The notes below the pieces were generated by a model. It did not search any database. It was not told the DNA's origin and saw only the letters and a program-made list of their open reading frames with translations. 64,000 nucleotides of DNA. It comes from Cladorhizidae sp. MBARI D1340-BT2 (Eukaryota > Porifera > Demospongiae > Poecilosclerida > Cladorhizidae). The DNA lies in NCBI GenBank assembly GCA_028752905.1, contig JAQNBH010000002.1, positions 38,879,776 to 38,943,775 on the forward strand. The letters run 5' to 3'. Shown here in pieces: positions 10,902 through 21,225 of this stretch. Both the position numbers and the translations under genes were made by a program. Positions within the stretch are counted from its first letter, which is position 1; every line of letters starts with the position of its first letter.

Positions 10902-11154
10902 CTAGCTAATTGCATTTCACACTCTAGCTAATTGCATTTCACACTCTAGCTAATTGCATTCCACACTCTAGCTAATTGCATTTACACTAGCTAATTGCAT
11001 TCCACACTCTAGCTAATTGCATTTCACACTCTAGCTAATTGCATTCCACACTCTAGCTAATTGCATTTCACACTCTAGCTAATTGCATTTCACACTCTAG
11101 CTAATTGCATTTCACACTCTAGCTAATTGCATTCCACACTCTAGCTAATTGCAT
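10902..11154. repeat. 22-bp tandem repeat, about 12 copies
   Basis: The unit ctagctaattgcatttcaca plus ct repeats every 22 bp, with ttcac/tccac alternation and one 20-bp copy near 10968-10987. The copies contain the palindrome agct and the octamer-like attgcat. No function is assigned. Confidence 0.95.
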
Positions 11155-11762
11155 GTCTTCACACAAGAGCTAGCTGCTTTTCAAGCATCTTTATCATGGA
11201 AACAACTTTGTGGTGAAGGTATAGTTGGGCTCATCTTTTTATAGCCTTTAGATAATACCTTTAGATTAATATGCTTTTATAATGTTTGATTTTATCCAAT
11301 AATTTATTTATTTTTAATTAAAAAATTAAATTCCATCAAAAGTGGTGGAGCCGCCCCTGTGATGCCGTTGACTTATGCAGATTGTTACTGAATACTTTTT
11401 TGGGGTGCCTTGCTAGTGCTCTGAATATATTACATAAGCAGTCCTTAATTCATGTCTTGCACACCCACACACACACAAAGAGAGGGTCATTGGTAGCTGA
11501 TCATTAGGAACAAGTAGTTTGTGCCTCCCCAAACAATCACGTGTCTTTCCTTGCCACTGACCCCTTACCAACCTAAATACACATTGTTTTAAAGCACTCA
11601 GAGAGAGTTATCTTTAGACACTAAAATCAACTGCATGGAAGTGCCCACCATTATGATCACTAGAGCAGCCTAGAGGAGGAGGGGGAGGTCTTGTGGGGAG
11701 GGAGAAGAGCAGGAGGGAGAGGAGGAGGATAATTACATGTAGGAGGTGTGGAGGTGGAGGAG
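11155..11762. other. Unassigned spacer
   Basis: The sequence is AT-rich from 11230 to 11340, with a short run of cacaca near 11463-11478. From about 11672 it becomes purine-rich, leading into the next array. No coding family was recognised on either strand. Confidence 0.5.
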
Positions 11763-12060
11763 GAGAGAGGCTGGGGAAGGAGGAGGAGAGAGGCTGGGGA
11801 AGGAGGAGGAGAGAGGCTGGAGAAGGAGGAGGAGAGAGGCTGGGGAAGGAGGAGGAGAGAGGCTGGGGAAGGAGGAGAGAGGCTGGGGAAGGAGGAGGAG
11901 AGAGGCTGGGGAAGGAGGAGGAGAGAGGCTGGGGAAGGAGGAGGAGAGAGGCTGGGGAAGGAGGAGGAGAGAGGCTGGGGAAGGAGGAGGAGAGAGGCTG
12001 GGGAAGGAGGAGGAGAGAGGCTGGGGAAGGAGGAGGAGAGAGGCTGGGGAAGGAGGAGGG
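11763..12060. repeat. 23-bp polypurine tandem repeat, about 13 copies
   Basis: The unit gaggctggggaaggaggagg plus aga repeats every 23 bp. One copy near 11875 is shorter (20 bp) and one reads tggagaa. The strand is almost all purine except one ct per unit, and purine-rich sequence continues from about 11672 to 12150. Open frames on both strands (Glu/Arg/Gly-rich on plus, Pro/Ser/Leu-rich on minus) are repeat translations. The sequence could form intramolecular triplex or G-rich structures, but this is inference. Confidence 0.95.
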
Positions 12061-12150
12061 AAGGAGGTGGAGTAGGAAGAGGAGGAAGAGGTAGGTACAT
12101 GTAGGAGGGAGAAGGGGAGGAGGTGAGGTGAATTAGGAGGTGAGGTGAGG

Positions 12151-12514
12151 AGTATCATAGAAAACGATGTAATGCTATTTTTGGAGACAAGGTCTAAAAA
12201 ATGTGATTTCATAATGTTGTGGTTATGAACTTGGAGCTGCATAGATTCCTCACACTTCACTGCATGAACTTATAATAGCTCAAATGATATACCTCTCTGT
12301 GTGCTCTGTTTTAGTATTAAAAAAGCTGCACAGGTATAACTGCTAAAGTTACATGCAGCCAAAGTGGGGGTCCCTCAACATCTGAGTGCCTGAACTGGTT
12401 TTAGTTGGTTGCTGATTGGAAGGTGCTAGTCAGTTATCTGTAGCTAGAGGAGGCTACTCTACAACTTCCTGCTTGCATTTAGGCACTAAATAGTGACCAA
12501 GTAGGCAAGAGCTG
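12151..12514. other. Unassigned spacer
   Basis: Nothing recognisable was found. It separates the polypurine array from the pogo/Tigger remnant and may include its lost 5' part. Confidence 0.4.
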
Positions 12515-13122
12515 GTGCTGAAGGGAAACAATTTCCGTCGAATCGAAAAACTCCAGCAAAAGACAACTTGCACCTGGTGTGTCTGCTCACGTAAAAGGAA
12601 GGAGGATGACAATGGCATGAAACTGTGGCTACAAAGAGTAGGGGCAAGGCCTCCTGGTGGTCTCTTAACCTTCTCTTCTAGTTTGGGACCAACTCAGAGC
12701 ACATAAAACTGAAGCCATTAAAGAGAAGGTGGGAGAATTGAAGACCCAAGTAGCCGCCATTCCTGGGGGGCTGACGAGCCAATGGCCGCCTCTTGACGTG
12801 TCAATATTTTAGCCAAACATGTGGGAGCAGGAGAACCAATGGATGGGAGGACCAGGTCCTGACCTCACCCCCACAGGAAGAGTGGAGCGGCCCACCATTA
12901 CACAGGTGTGTGAGTGGGTGAAGAAGTCGTGGGATGACATAAGAACTGAAGTAATTGTGAAATCCTTTAAAAAGTGTGGGATTAGTAATGGCCTGGATGC
13001 AAGTGAAGAGTGGGCACTATTTGAAGACACTGATGCCAGCAGTCCAGTTTCTATAAACTAATGATGATGACTTTTTAGGTTGTGCTGACGAGGCAGAATC
13101 TTCGTGCTTTGAAGAGGATTAG
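12515..13122 (+). pseudogene. pogo/Tigger-type transposase C-terminal fragment
   Basis: In plus-strand order: NGMKLWLQRVGARPPGGLL (about 12612-12670); a frameshift; VWDQLRAHKTEAIKE (from 12681); AAIPGGLTSQWPPLDVSIF (about 12753-12809); a TAG stop; then an open frame from 12819 with RVERPTITQVCEWVKKSWDD and SFKKCGISNGLD. Another frame ends in an acidic tail (DDDFLGCADEAE, stop at 13120). PGGLTSQ..PLDVS, the C-terminal WV..W and KSFKKCGISN.LD are characteristic of DDE_1 (pogo/Tigger/Jerky) transposases. The D in VWDQLRAH corresponds to the second catalytic aspartate region. One frameshift and one stop are visible. The helix-turn-helix N-terminus and terminal repeats were not found. Confidence 0.85.
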
Positions 13123-13667
13123 TTGGGGGGCTTTATTTTACTGAAGAGTCACGTTTTCTGCACATTCTCTTATTGTGTTGAGTTAGACTAGCACTGAAGT
13201 CATTTCATGTCCTGGTAGGTAGGATTTGCATGTAGTCATGGTTACCGGGTATATTAGTTGTAAAGGACTCCTTTTGTGCCGGTCTCATGCCTTATGTTCA
13301 ATAGGTAGCTTGCCTTGTATAAATAAATATGCATTCTATATTTTACTTTCTAACATTTTGGGGTAGGGAGCTTAAATACACTAAGTAGTAAATATTCTGT
13401 GCTGAAATGAGGTGCATTTATATGCCCTAAAATACGATAGCACTACAAGATAATATACCAAGAATGATGTTCTATATAGAGCACATCAAACATTAATTAA
13501 CTGGCACCAATTATCTGTGCACTCTGAAACACACTATAATTAAGCTTGCAAAAACGTCTGCAGTTAACTCGGAATTCTCTCAATCAATACTCACATTTAA
13601 AGGACCGAAGAGAAGGTCCAGACAAGATGGCGATAATGAAGACACCGAGATGAATATGAGCAGATGG
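13123..13667. other. Unassigned AT-rich spacer
   Basis: No recognisable coding sequence or repeat was found. A GT-AG-like donor (gtgagtattgatt on the minus strand, near 13583-13596) may belong to the exon candidate described next. Confidence 0.4.
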
Positions 13668-13734
13668 GTGTGGCTTTGGGGGAAACTATAGAAGAATGAG
13701 CCACCCAAGTTCATCACACCATAGGCAAGAACTC
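13668..13734 (-). CDS. Tentative exon, SLC26/SulP-like anion transporter fragment
   Basis: After an acceptor-like cctcag at 13735-13740, the minus strand reads VLAYGVMNLGGSFFYSFPQS. This resembles the SLC26/SulP segment that in family members follows NQE and continues with a GSxSRS motif. Here the sequence after SFPQS does not continue as expected, so the exon may be decayed or misidentified. The phase at the acceptor does not reproduce a preceding glutamate either. It is supported mainly by the G-x-x-N-x-x-GSFF pattern and the neighbouring candidate exons on the same strand. Confidence 0.3.
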
Positions 13735-13806
13735 CTGAGGTATGCACAAGGACAGAATGCATCTTGTTTTCCTGATAACCACACCCACAAACAACAACAA
13801 CAACAA

Positions 13807-14244
<438 letters not shown>

Positions 14245-14271
14245 GGAGCACATGAAAATTCCAGCCCTTAC

Positions 14272-14352
14272 GGTGATAGTACTAGGAAGAGCAAATGTGC
14301 GGCCCAATCCTGCACCACACCATATATATAGCAGAGGCCAAAATAACCTACG
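14272..14352 (-). CDS. Tentative 81-bp exon flanked by consensus splice sites
   Basis: On the minus strand this segment is preceded by a pyrimidine tract and acceptor (ccctattgtatttttcag) and followed by the donor gtaagg at 14271. It is 81 bp (27 codons) and open in two frames. One of these reads GLGRTFALPSTIT, which could correspond to the IPxGxPxP loop of SLC26 proteins, but the match is weak. Its value lies in the two good splice sites and its place between the other two candidates. Confidence 0.3.
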
Positions 14353-14496
14353 CTGAAAAATACAATAGGGAGGGGGAATAAGTGTCAACCACAAATTTGA
14401 CTTGAGGCAAGAATCACTTGATGGGGACACATGACATCTTGTACTGACATCACATTAAACATGCACAACCTCTTCACAGGCAACTCCACCCACCAC

Positions 14497-14660
14497 AATA
14501 AGTTGGGCCAGACGTGCAGAGGAATCTTCTGCACTCTCTTGTGCAGAACTATGTTGAGGAAGTGGACAGAGATGAGGAGGAGGATGCAGATGATGGCTGT
14601 GACCAGAGCTGCCGGGGTCATGTGGCCAGTGAATATCAGCTGAAAATACTTGAGGCTTCT
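14497..14660 (-). CDS. Tentative exon with one transmembrane segment, SLC26-like
   Basis: A strong acceptor (tctctttttccttcctcccag on the minus strand, AG at 14661-14662) precedes an open frame. The frame reads FTGHMTPAALVTAIICILL followed by LISVHFLNIVLHKRVQKIP. The hydrophobic stretch of about 20 residues, followed by a basic loop and then KIP, is the pattern seen in SLC26/SulP transporters before the PIPxEL helix. The 3' limit is uncertain: a possible donor gtgggtgg lies near 14496, but the frame stays open to 14385. The exon could be part of a real gene running on the minus strand or a relic. No upstream exon was identified. Confidence 0.35.
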
Positions 14661-16177
14661 CTGGGAGGAAGGAAAAAGAGAAAAACTTAGAATAGGGAGT
14701 GCGTGGCTGCTGCAACTAAGGCTATATATAGAACAATGGTGAGTGCTAGACAGTTGATGTAATAATGGAGACAGCAAGCTAGTCTTGCTGGCCTGACTCT
14801 CATGCACACACACACACAAAAAGAGAGAGGCTGGTTCACCTCACATGGTCACTTGTGTTGCACAGTCAGCAAATGTGGTGGCAGCTGCTCGTGTTAAACA
14901 CGAAGAAGAAAAAACATGCTAGACTCCTGTATTGGGGAAGAGAGGCTGGCCAACAAGACTAAGAGAGAAAACAGTAAAAAGATAAATAAATATGTAGCTA
15001 TTGCACACCTCACAGACTGAGCCTAGGTGTGCTTGCCTGCCACTTGCTACAGCCTCTTCCATTCCATACAACAAGGAACTTTAGTGGAGTGAGACAGGTG
15101 GTGAAGGATGCAGCTCCCACGCACCCACTTTGCAGAGGAAGAAATAGGATTGGTGGCTGGAGGTCGGTAAGGATCGCTGGAGGTGGGGCTGCTATATATA
15201 GTTGTGGATTCTTTCTGAGAGTTAAAAAAACTGCGTCTTGAGAAGCTAAAAGATCCTGGTTTCAAAATTGTGTCGCGTATTGCAGTAGCTGAGAATCAGT
15301 TGCAAGCATTACTACGCGCTCATCCCAACCATCACCATCTTTGTTGTTTAATTAAATTCTGTTGAGTTTTGCTTACCCAGACCCTTTACCAACATCTACG
15401 AGTGTTGGTAAAGGGTCGTCTATCATGCTTATTAATGCCAGCTGAAGGTAATATCATGGATGAGCTGGCTGCATCTCTGGCCAACTCTACATCGCTATAG
15501 AGCCGCTCTAAACTTCTCTATATATACGAAGAGATGACAAAGAAATCCTGTCATAAATGTTAGTGTTAATTATTTAAAAAATGAGCTGTTGTAAAAACTA
15601 TTTAGAGCTTTACATACATAATAATTATGATAATGTAGATAGGTTAGGTTAGGACTGTTTAATAAATAGTTTGAAGGAATGATGAAGAGGTTCTAATGCA
15701 GGTTGTGAATTCCATAGCTAAGGCAGAGGGAAGGAAGACTGCATGGCTGCAATGTGGGAGAATGCGATTATGATGGTGGTATTGGTGAGAAGACATGACC
15801 GGAGTAGGAGCTAGTCTGGAGGAAAGTGGATGTGATTTTATTATTTTGTGTATTAGTTTTGTGTAATTAGAAGGAGCTATATATATGTGGTGGCCTTAGC
15901 AGGCTCAGCAGTATCATGATTACTGGGGGAATGCAAAGTTAGACAAAAATTTAGCGTAATCTTTTGTGCTACCCTGGCATCATTACCATGTATCACGCTT
16001 TTATAATCTTGTCTTCAAAATGCTGAGTCCAGATGGACCATGCACTAGTGCAGTGCAAAAAATAAATATAAATAACGACAGTAAATGACATGATGGGGTA
16101 GAAATTCAAGGCATTGCCAGCCCTCAGATCTCATTCTTGAGGTTTCCAGTCAGAACATGCATAAGTGTCAATTACTT
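14661..16177. other. Unassigned spacer, no recognisable gene
   Basis: No protein family was recognised on either strand. The region includes a cacacaca run near 14805-14818, several tatatata tracts and one strong hairpin (listed separately). If the transporter-like exons are real, upstream exons could lie here, but none could be supported by eye. Confidence 0.4.
15380..15417. repeat. Perfect inverted repeat (hairpin)
   Basis: The arms gaccctttaccaac (15380-15393) and gttggtaaagggtc (15404-15417) are exact reverse complements. One more A-T pair gives a 15-bp stem with an 8-base loop. No T-run follows, and no gene ends here. It could be part of a small palindromic mobile element, but no flanking duplication was identified. 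Confidence 0.85.
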
Positions 16178-19028
16178 TTAATAATAATAACAATGATTTT
16201 ACAGTGTTAGGGCACCCAAGATTAATTTATTAGTGAAGTTGGGAGGATTTGGAGTTGACATACAGCTGCTGCATGGACATGAGTACATGTACTTTTTGCA
16301 TCAAAGTTTGAGATGAAGTGTGCCCATAAGAATACTTTGAGGTCTTTCTTGATACTGTACAAGGAATGATTAATGTTTATAGGTGGAAGGGCATTCCAGA
16401 GACGAGGAAGTCTGTTGAAGTACCAATGTCTGGCCTGGTTGATGAGTGATCTTGCATGGCATAGCTTTGATGAGATAGAAGATCTCTTCAGGAAGGAAAC
16501 AGTTTTATATATTAAAGTATGGTGTGATGTTCTTGATTGATTTGATAAAAAACAGGATGTCATGGAGTTCAAATACCATCATTAGGGGGAGAATGTGAAG
16601 ATGTATTAGGCGAGATTTATAATCTCCATCTGGGTATCCAAGAATAAATCATGTCGTTCTCCTTTGAATTGTCTCTAATAAGATGATGTGCTTTGTCTTT
16701 TGTGGTCGCCAAATTTGACAGCAGTACATGATCTGTGACTTAACCAAGGTTAAATATAGTTGTTTCAGAGTAGAGGCAGCGTTAGCAGTACTGAAGGTGT
16801 TTGAGTAGGCCTAGATGCCCTTATAGGCTTTAGCAGTAATGTGGTGGTAATGAATTTCCCATGAGAGATCACTAGATAATATTACTCCTAGGTCTCTATG
16901 GAAGGGTTTGGATATGATCTCCTGATCACTGATTTGGTACTTTGAGTTAGACTTGCTATATGCAGCAGTTGAGAAATCAACATGGACACATTTTTACTTG
17001 TTGAGTTTGAGATTCCATTTGCAACACCAATCACTTTAAAGAAGTTCAAGTCTTCTTGTACAAGGTCACGATCTGTAGAGCAATGGACTGGTTTAAAACA
17101 TTTGGTGTCATCAGCAAATATAAGTGTTGTGGAGAATTTGATGCATTGGGGTAGATCATTAATGAGAGTAGTGACCCCAGGATGCCGCCCTGGGTTACTC
17201 CGGATAGCACTGACAGATTGTCAGATAGAACATTGTTGATGGACACAATGGGTCCTAGATGTTAGGTACGATCTTAGCCACTTCCATATGTCTCCTGTGA
17301 TACCAATGGTGTATACCTTAAAAAGAAGCTCACCATGGGGTATACTGTCGAAGGCCTTTGAGAAGTCGAGGTAGATGGCATCAATGCTGGATTTGGTGCT
17401 GATGTGAGTAGACTATAATTATTGATGAAAATTAGAAGTTGTTGGAGAGTAGATCGGATTTTCAATCCAAACTGGGCAGTGGAGATAAATGTGGTGACAA
17501 AGTTGATGATTTTGTCGTAGACCAGACGCTCAAGAACTTTTGAGATGCAGCAGAGAAGGGATATAGGTCTATAGTTCTCGACCAGTGATTTGTCGCCTGC
17601 TTTGTGTATTGGAACTATCTGATGCATATGCATACACCATTCCAGAGGAATTTGGTGGTAATACAAACTCGGGCAGAATAGATTGGTAGGTATAGAGCTG
17701 AAGCACAATATTTCAATGCACGTGGGCCTATGCCATCAATTCCTTTACTTTTGGTCAAGTGAGCAAAGAGCATTATAGACTTCCGTTTCTGTGATGGAGA
17801 TGTTATCAGGAGCAGTCATGTAATCTGTTGGAGGAAGAGTATAAGTACTCCTTGTAAAGACTGAATTAAAGTAATTGTTCAATATAGTGACTTTGTCATG
17901 GTCTGAGGCAGCTGTTGTTGAACCCATATCAAGCTCTGCTGGTATCTGGCAATACCGTTAATATACCTGTAAATTCTTGCAGAGTTTTTTTTGCACAGTG
18001 CTCTTTCACAAGAGTAGATTCGAATGTTCTTTTGGCCTCAGACATCATGGTCTGAAGATTTTCAGTAATGAATACGAGCTTTCTATGGTTATGGGCAGAG
18101 GGAACTCTCTTAAATTTCTTCCTTACTGAATGAGTACGGTTAAGTGCATACTTAACTTCAGGCGTGAACCATTTTGGTCGTTAATGTGTTTTTAACTGAC
18201 TTTAGGGATAAATAGGGACATAGCCTTGATGATAGTTGATCTCAATGATAGCCAAGCAGATTCAACATCTTGGAGAGAAAAATTATTATCAAAATTGAGG
18301 TCTAGCAGGTAGTTGTTGATGCCGTCAAAATCAGCTTTAGTACACTTGGATATTTCGGGTAGGGACAGTGTCTCGAGAACGAGACAAAAGAGAGTAGGAG
18401 ACTATATAGAAGATGATAAGCAGAGATGCATAGATCATGAGTAGGGGTGACTGTAGGAGTGGTAATTAGATCAACATTGTTGGTTAGCACTAGGTCCAGG
18501 ATATTACCTTTATGAGTAGGACTAGATATCATTTGAGTTAAGTGGTAATCAAAAATCAAATCACAGAACAGGGAAGGATATGCGGATGGGGAGGTAAGAG
18601 ATTCCCAGTTGATATCTGGAAAATTGAGGTCGCCCATAATTACTAGATTCTTTTGAGCAGAAATTGTCTGTAAATAGGAGAATAGAGTAGTGAAGTATTC
18701 ATGAGATGAGTTTGGAGGTGCATAAATGAGTACTATATAAGTAGATGTGAGGTCCTGAGTTTATCTCAATAGTAACTATTTCTAGTTTAGGAGGGACTGA
18801 ATGTTTTTAAACTAGAATCCAAGATTCAGTAGCGATCAATACTCCTCCCCCTCTTGACTGTCTGTCTTTTCGGTAAATGTCAAAATTGGTTGGCAAGATT
18901 TCTTTATCAAATATAGAGTTAGATAACCAGGTTTATGTAATTGCAATTATATTATAGTGACATGAGTAAACAAAAGATTGAAATGTGTTAAATTGTTGAC
19001 TAAACTGCGAGAATTCCAAAGGCATATA
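16178..19028 (-). pseudogene. LINE (CR1/L2/jockey-like) ORF2 remnant: endonuclease and reverse transcriptase
   Basis: Read on the minus strand. The endonuclease half begins near 19020 and includes KDRQSRGGGVLIAT (about 18870-18830), MGDLNFPDINWESL (18637) and PTHKGNILDLVLTNN (about 18520-18480). The reverse transcriptase follows: PIHKAGDKSLVENYRPISLL (about 17610-17550), LERLVYD, LSGVTQGGILGSLL (about 17205-17165) and, in another frame, FADDTK (about 17117-17100). The C-terminus reads HWYFNRLPRLWNALPP (about 16430-16380). It ends in a short ATT-repeat tail at about 16178-16193, typical of these non-LTR elements. Multiple stops and frameshifts break the frame, so it is inactive. Confidence 0.92.
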
Positions 19029-19673
19029 CTAGAAACTTGTCCTAGTCAATTTGAACTGGTGATGGGAGTAAACTGGGTGAGTGGTGGGGCAGGGTTGAGG
19101 GGTTTTGAAGCTAATGGTTAGGATCGGGGATGTCGTTGAGGAGATAATTTCAGGTGAGGAGGTGTTGTCGTTTTCCATGTGAACACCGACATCTGAGACA
19201 GCCTGGTTAACTGAAAGGGCTTGGCCTTCAGAGAGGATCTTGCTAACAGTCAATTGCACTCTTTCATGTGATATGAACTGATGAGAGAAGGGTTGAAATG
19301 AGGCTGGTTTGGCACTGGAGAAAGTGGGGGCTAGGGAATGTTCAATTGATCCATGCCGATTTCCTTCGTGTTCAAACTTTTCATTTACAACTTTCCCATG
19401 TAATATGTTTTTCACAAAGATTTCTTGATTACGGTTATATACCTTTCTGTCTACTCCTGAAGTGATCAATGTCCATCTTTCTCTTAAGAGCAACACATCC
19501 GCCTTTCTTTCTTCAAGGCTGAGGTCCCTCCTCAGTTTCACTGGATGAGCAAGTTTGCTATCAGGTTGTAGACATCCACAGTATCTAAAAACACAATAAA
19601 ATGACTGTAGTTTCATGAGGCAACATTTTGATATATTACATGTTATAAGCAAACCAGGATTTGAATAATTCAC
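19029..19673 (-). pseudogene. LINE ORF1-like fragment upstream of ORF2
   Basis: A 214-codon open frame on the minus strand ends just before the LINE endonuclease. Its middle contains LRRDLSLEERKADVLLLRER followed by WTLITSGVDRK and IFVKNILHG. This resembles the C-terminal segment of the ORF1 protein of CR1/L2-like elements (a charged helix, then WxLIxSG, then a short strand pair). The rest is Ser/Thr/Pro-rich. The start chosen at 19673 may not be original, and the 5' end of ORF1 is not visible. It belongs with the ORF2 remnant as one 5'-truncated element. Confidence 0.65.
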
Positions 19674-20045
19674 AGATTGCCCACACTAATACTTGTCCAC
19701 ACATTGAGCAAGCAACTCGTAGATTGTCCACACAAACTATACTTTAAGGAGAAACGTATCAACTGTCTGCTCAAAACACGTGTGTCGGAAATTTCCAGAG
19801 TCAAAATTCCAAGCCATAGGAGAACACAACAGTGTTGGTTGGTCAGTCCTGAGGCCCAGCATCATCACAATACAAGGCCTTAGCCTGTGCAGGTGAGTGC
19901 CCCACCCTAAACCATGCCACCATAGGAGAGCACAACAGTGTTGGTTGGCCAGTCACAGTGCAGCAAGCACTACTCTATCATTACAACAATAGTCACTGGA
20001 TGATCTGCTATTACAGAGAGCACTGGATGATCTGCTACTCACTAT
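19674..20045. other. Spacer with a 35-bp imperfect direct repeat
   Basis: The motif ccataggagaacacaacagt with its following gttggttggtcagtc (19814-19848) recurs as ccataggagagcacaacagt (19921-19955), 107 bp apart with two differences. Another small duplication, cactggatgatctgctatta, lies near 19996 and 20021, just before the 39-bp array. No gene was recognised. Confidence 0.6.
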
Positions 20046-21141
20046 AAGATTATTCACTAGACACACCCATCATGGAAGATTATTCACTAGACACACCCAT
20101 CATACCTTCACTAGAAGATTATTCACTAGACACACACACCATGCCCTCACTAGAAGATTATTCACTAGACACACCCATCATGCCCTCACTAGAAGATTAT
20201 TCACTAGACACACCCACCATGCCCTCACTAGAAGATTATTTACTAGACACACCCACCATGCCCTCACTAGAATATTATTCACTAGACACACCCACCATGC
20301 CCTCACTAGAAGATTATTCACTAGACACACCCACCATGCCCTCACTAGAAGATTATTTACTAGACACACCCACCATGCCCTCACTAGAAGATTATTCACT
20401 AGACACACCCATCATGCCCTCACTAGAATATTATTCACTAGACACACCCATCATGCCCTCACTAGAAGATTATTCATTAGACACACCCACCATGCCCTCA
20501 CTAGAAGATTATTCACTAGACACACCCACCATGCCCTCACTAGAAGATTATTCACTAGACACACCCATCATGTCCTCACTAGAAGATTATTCACTACACA
20601 CACCCATCATGCACTCACCAGAAGATTATTCACTAGACACACCCATCATGCCCTCACTAGAAGATTATTCACTAGACACACCCACCATGCCCTCACTAGA
20701 AGATTATTCACTAGACACACCCACCATGCCCTCACTAGAAGATTATTCACTAGACACACCCATCATGCCCTCACTAGAATATTATTCACTAGACACACCC
20801 AGCATGCCCTCACTAGAAGATTATTCACTAGACACACCCACCATGCCCTCACTAGACACACCCATCATGCCCTCACTAGAAGATTATTCACTAGACACAC
20901 CCATCATGCCCTCACTAGAAGATTATTTACTAGACACACCCATCATGCCCTCACTAGAAGATTATTCACTAGACATACCCACCATGCACTCACTAGAAGA
21001 TTATTCACTAGACACACCCATCATGCCCTCACCAGAAGATTATTCACTAGACACACCCACCATGCCCTCACTAGAAGATTATTCACTAGATACACCCATC
21101 ATGCCCTCACTAGAAGATTATTCACTAGACACACCTGCGCA
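20046..21141 (+). repeat. 39-bp tandem repeat, about 28 copies, read as a 13-residue repeat
   Basis: The unit gaagattattcactagacac followed by acccatcatgccctcacta is 39 bp. Variants are atc/acc, tca/tta, gat/tat and ctc/cac. One unit near 20850 is shortened to 24 bp but stays in phase. Because 39 is a multiple of three, the plus frame stays open from the ATG at 20072 to a stop at 21244, giving 390 codons that repeat EDYSLDTPIMPSL. The frame then runs into the first 68-bp satellite unit. No signal peptide, known domain or splice evidence was seen. An open frame is expected whenever the unit has no stop, so coding status is unproven (about 0.15 in my view). Confidence 0.95.
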
Positions 21142-21225
21142 CATCAACCAGCACCTGAGCTATCCAAAATGGAGCACACCATGCTCACCAATGCTCAATG
21201 ATCCAGTCAGGTGGACATCTTACCA

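Noticed and set aside
11660..12260. Glu/Gly/Arg-rich (plus) and Pro/Ser-rich (minus) proteins
   Set aside because: All frames across the 23-bp polypurine array are open because the unit lacks stops. There is no independent evidence of coding.
15029..15265. Opposed 70-codon frames near 15.0-15.3 kb
   Set aside because: No domain, splice signal or composition supports either frame, so the stretch was left as unassigned.
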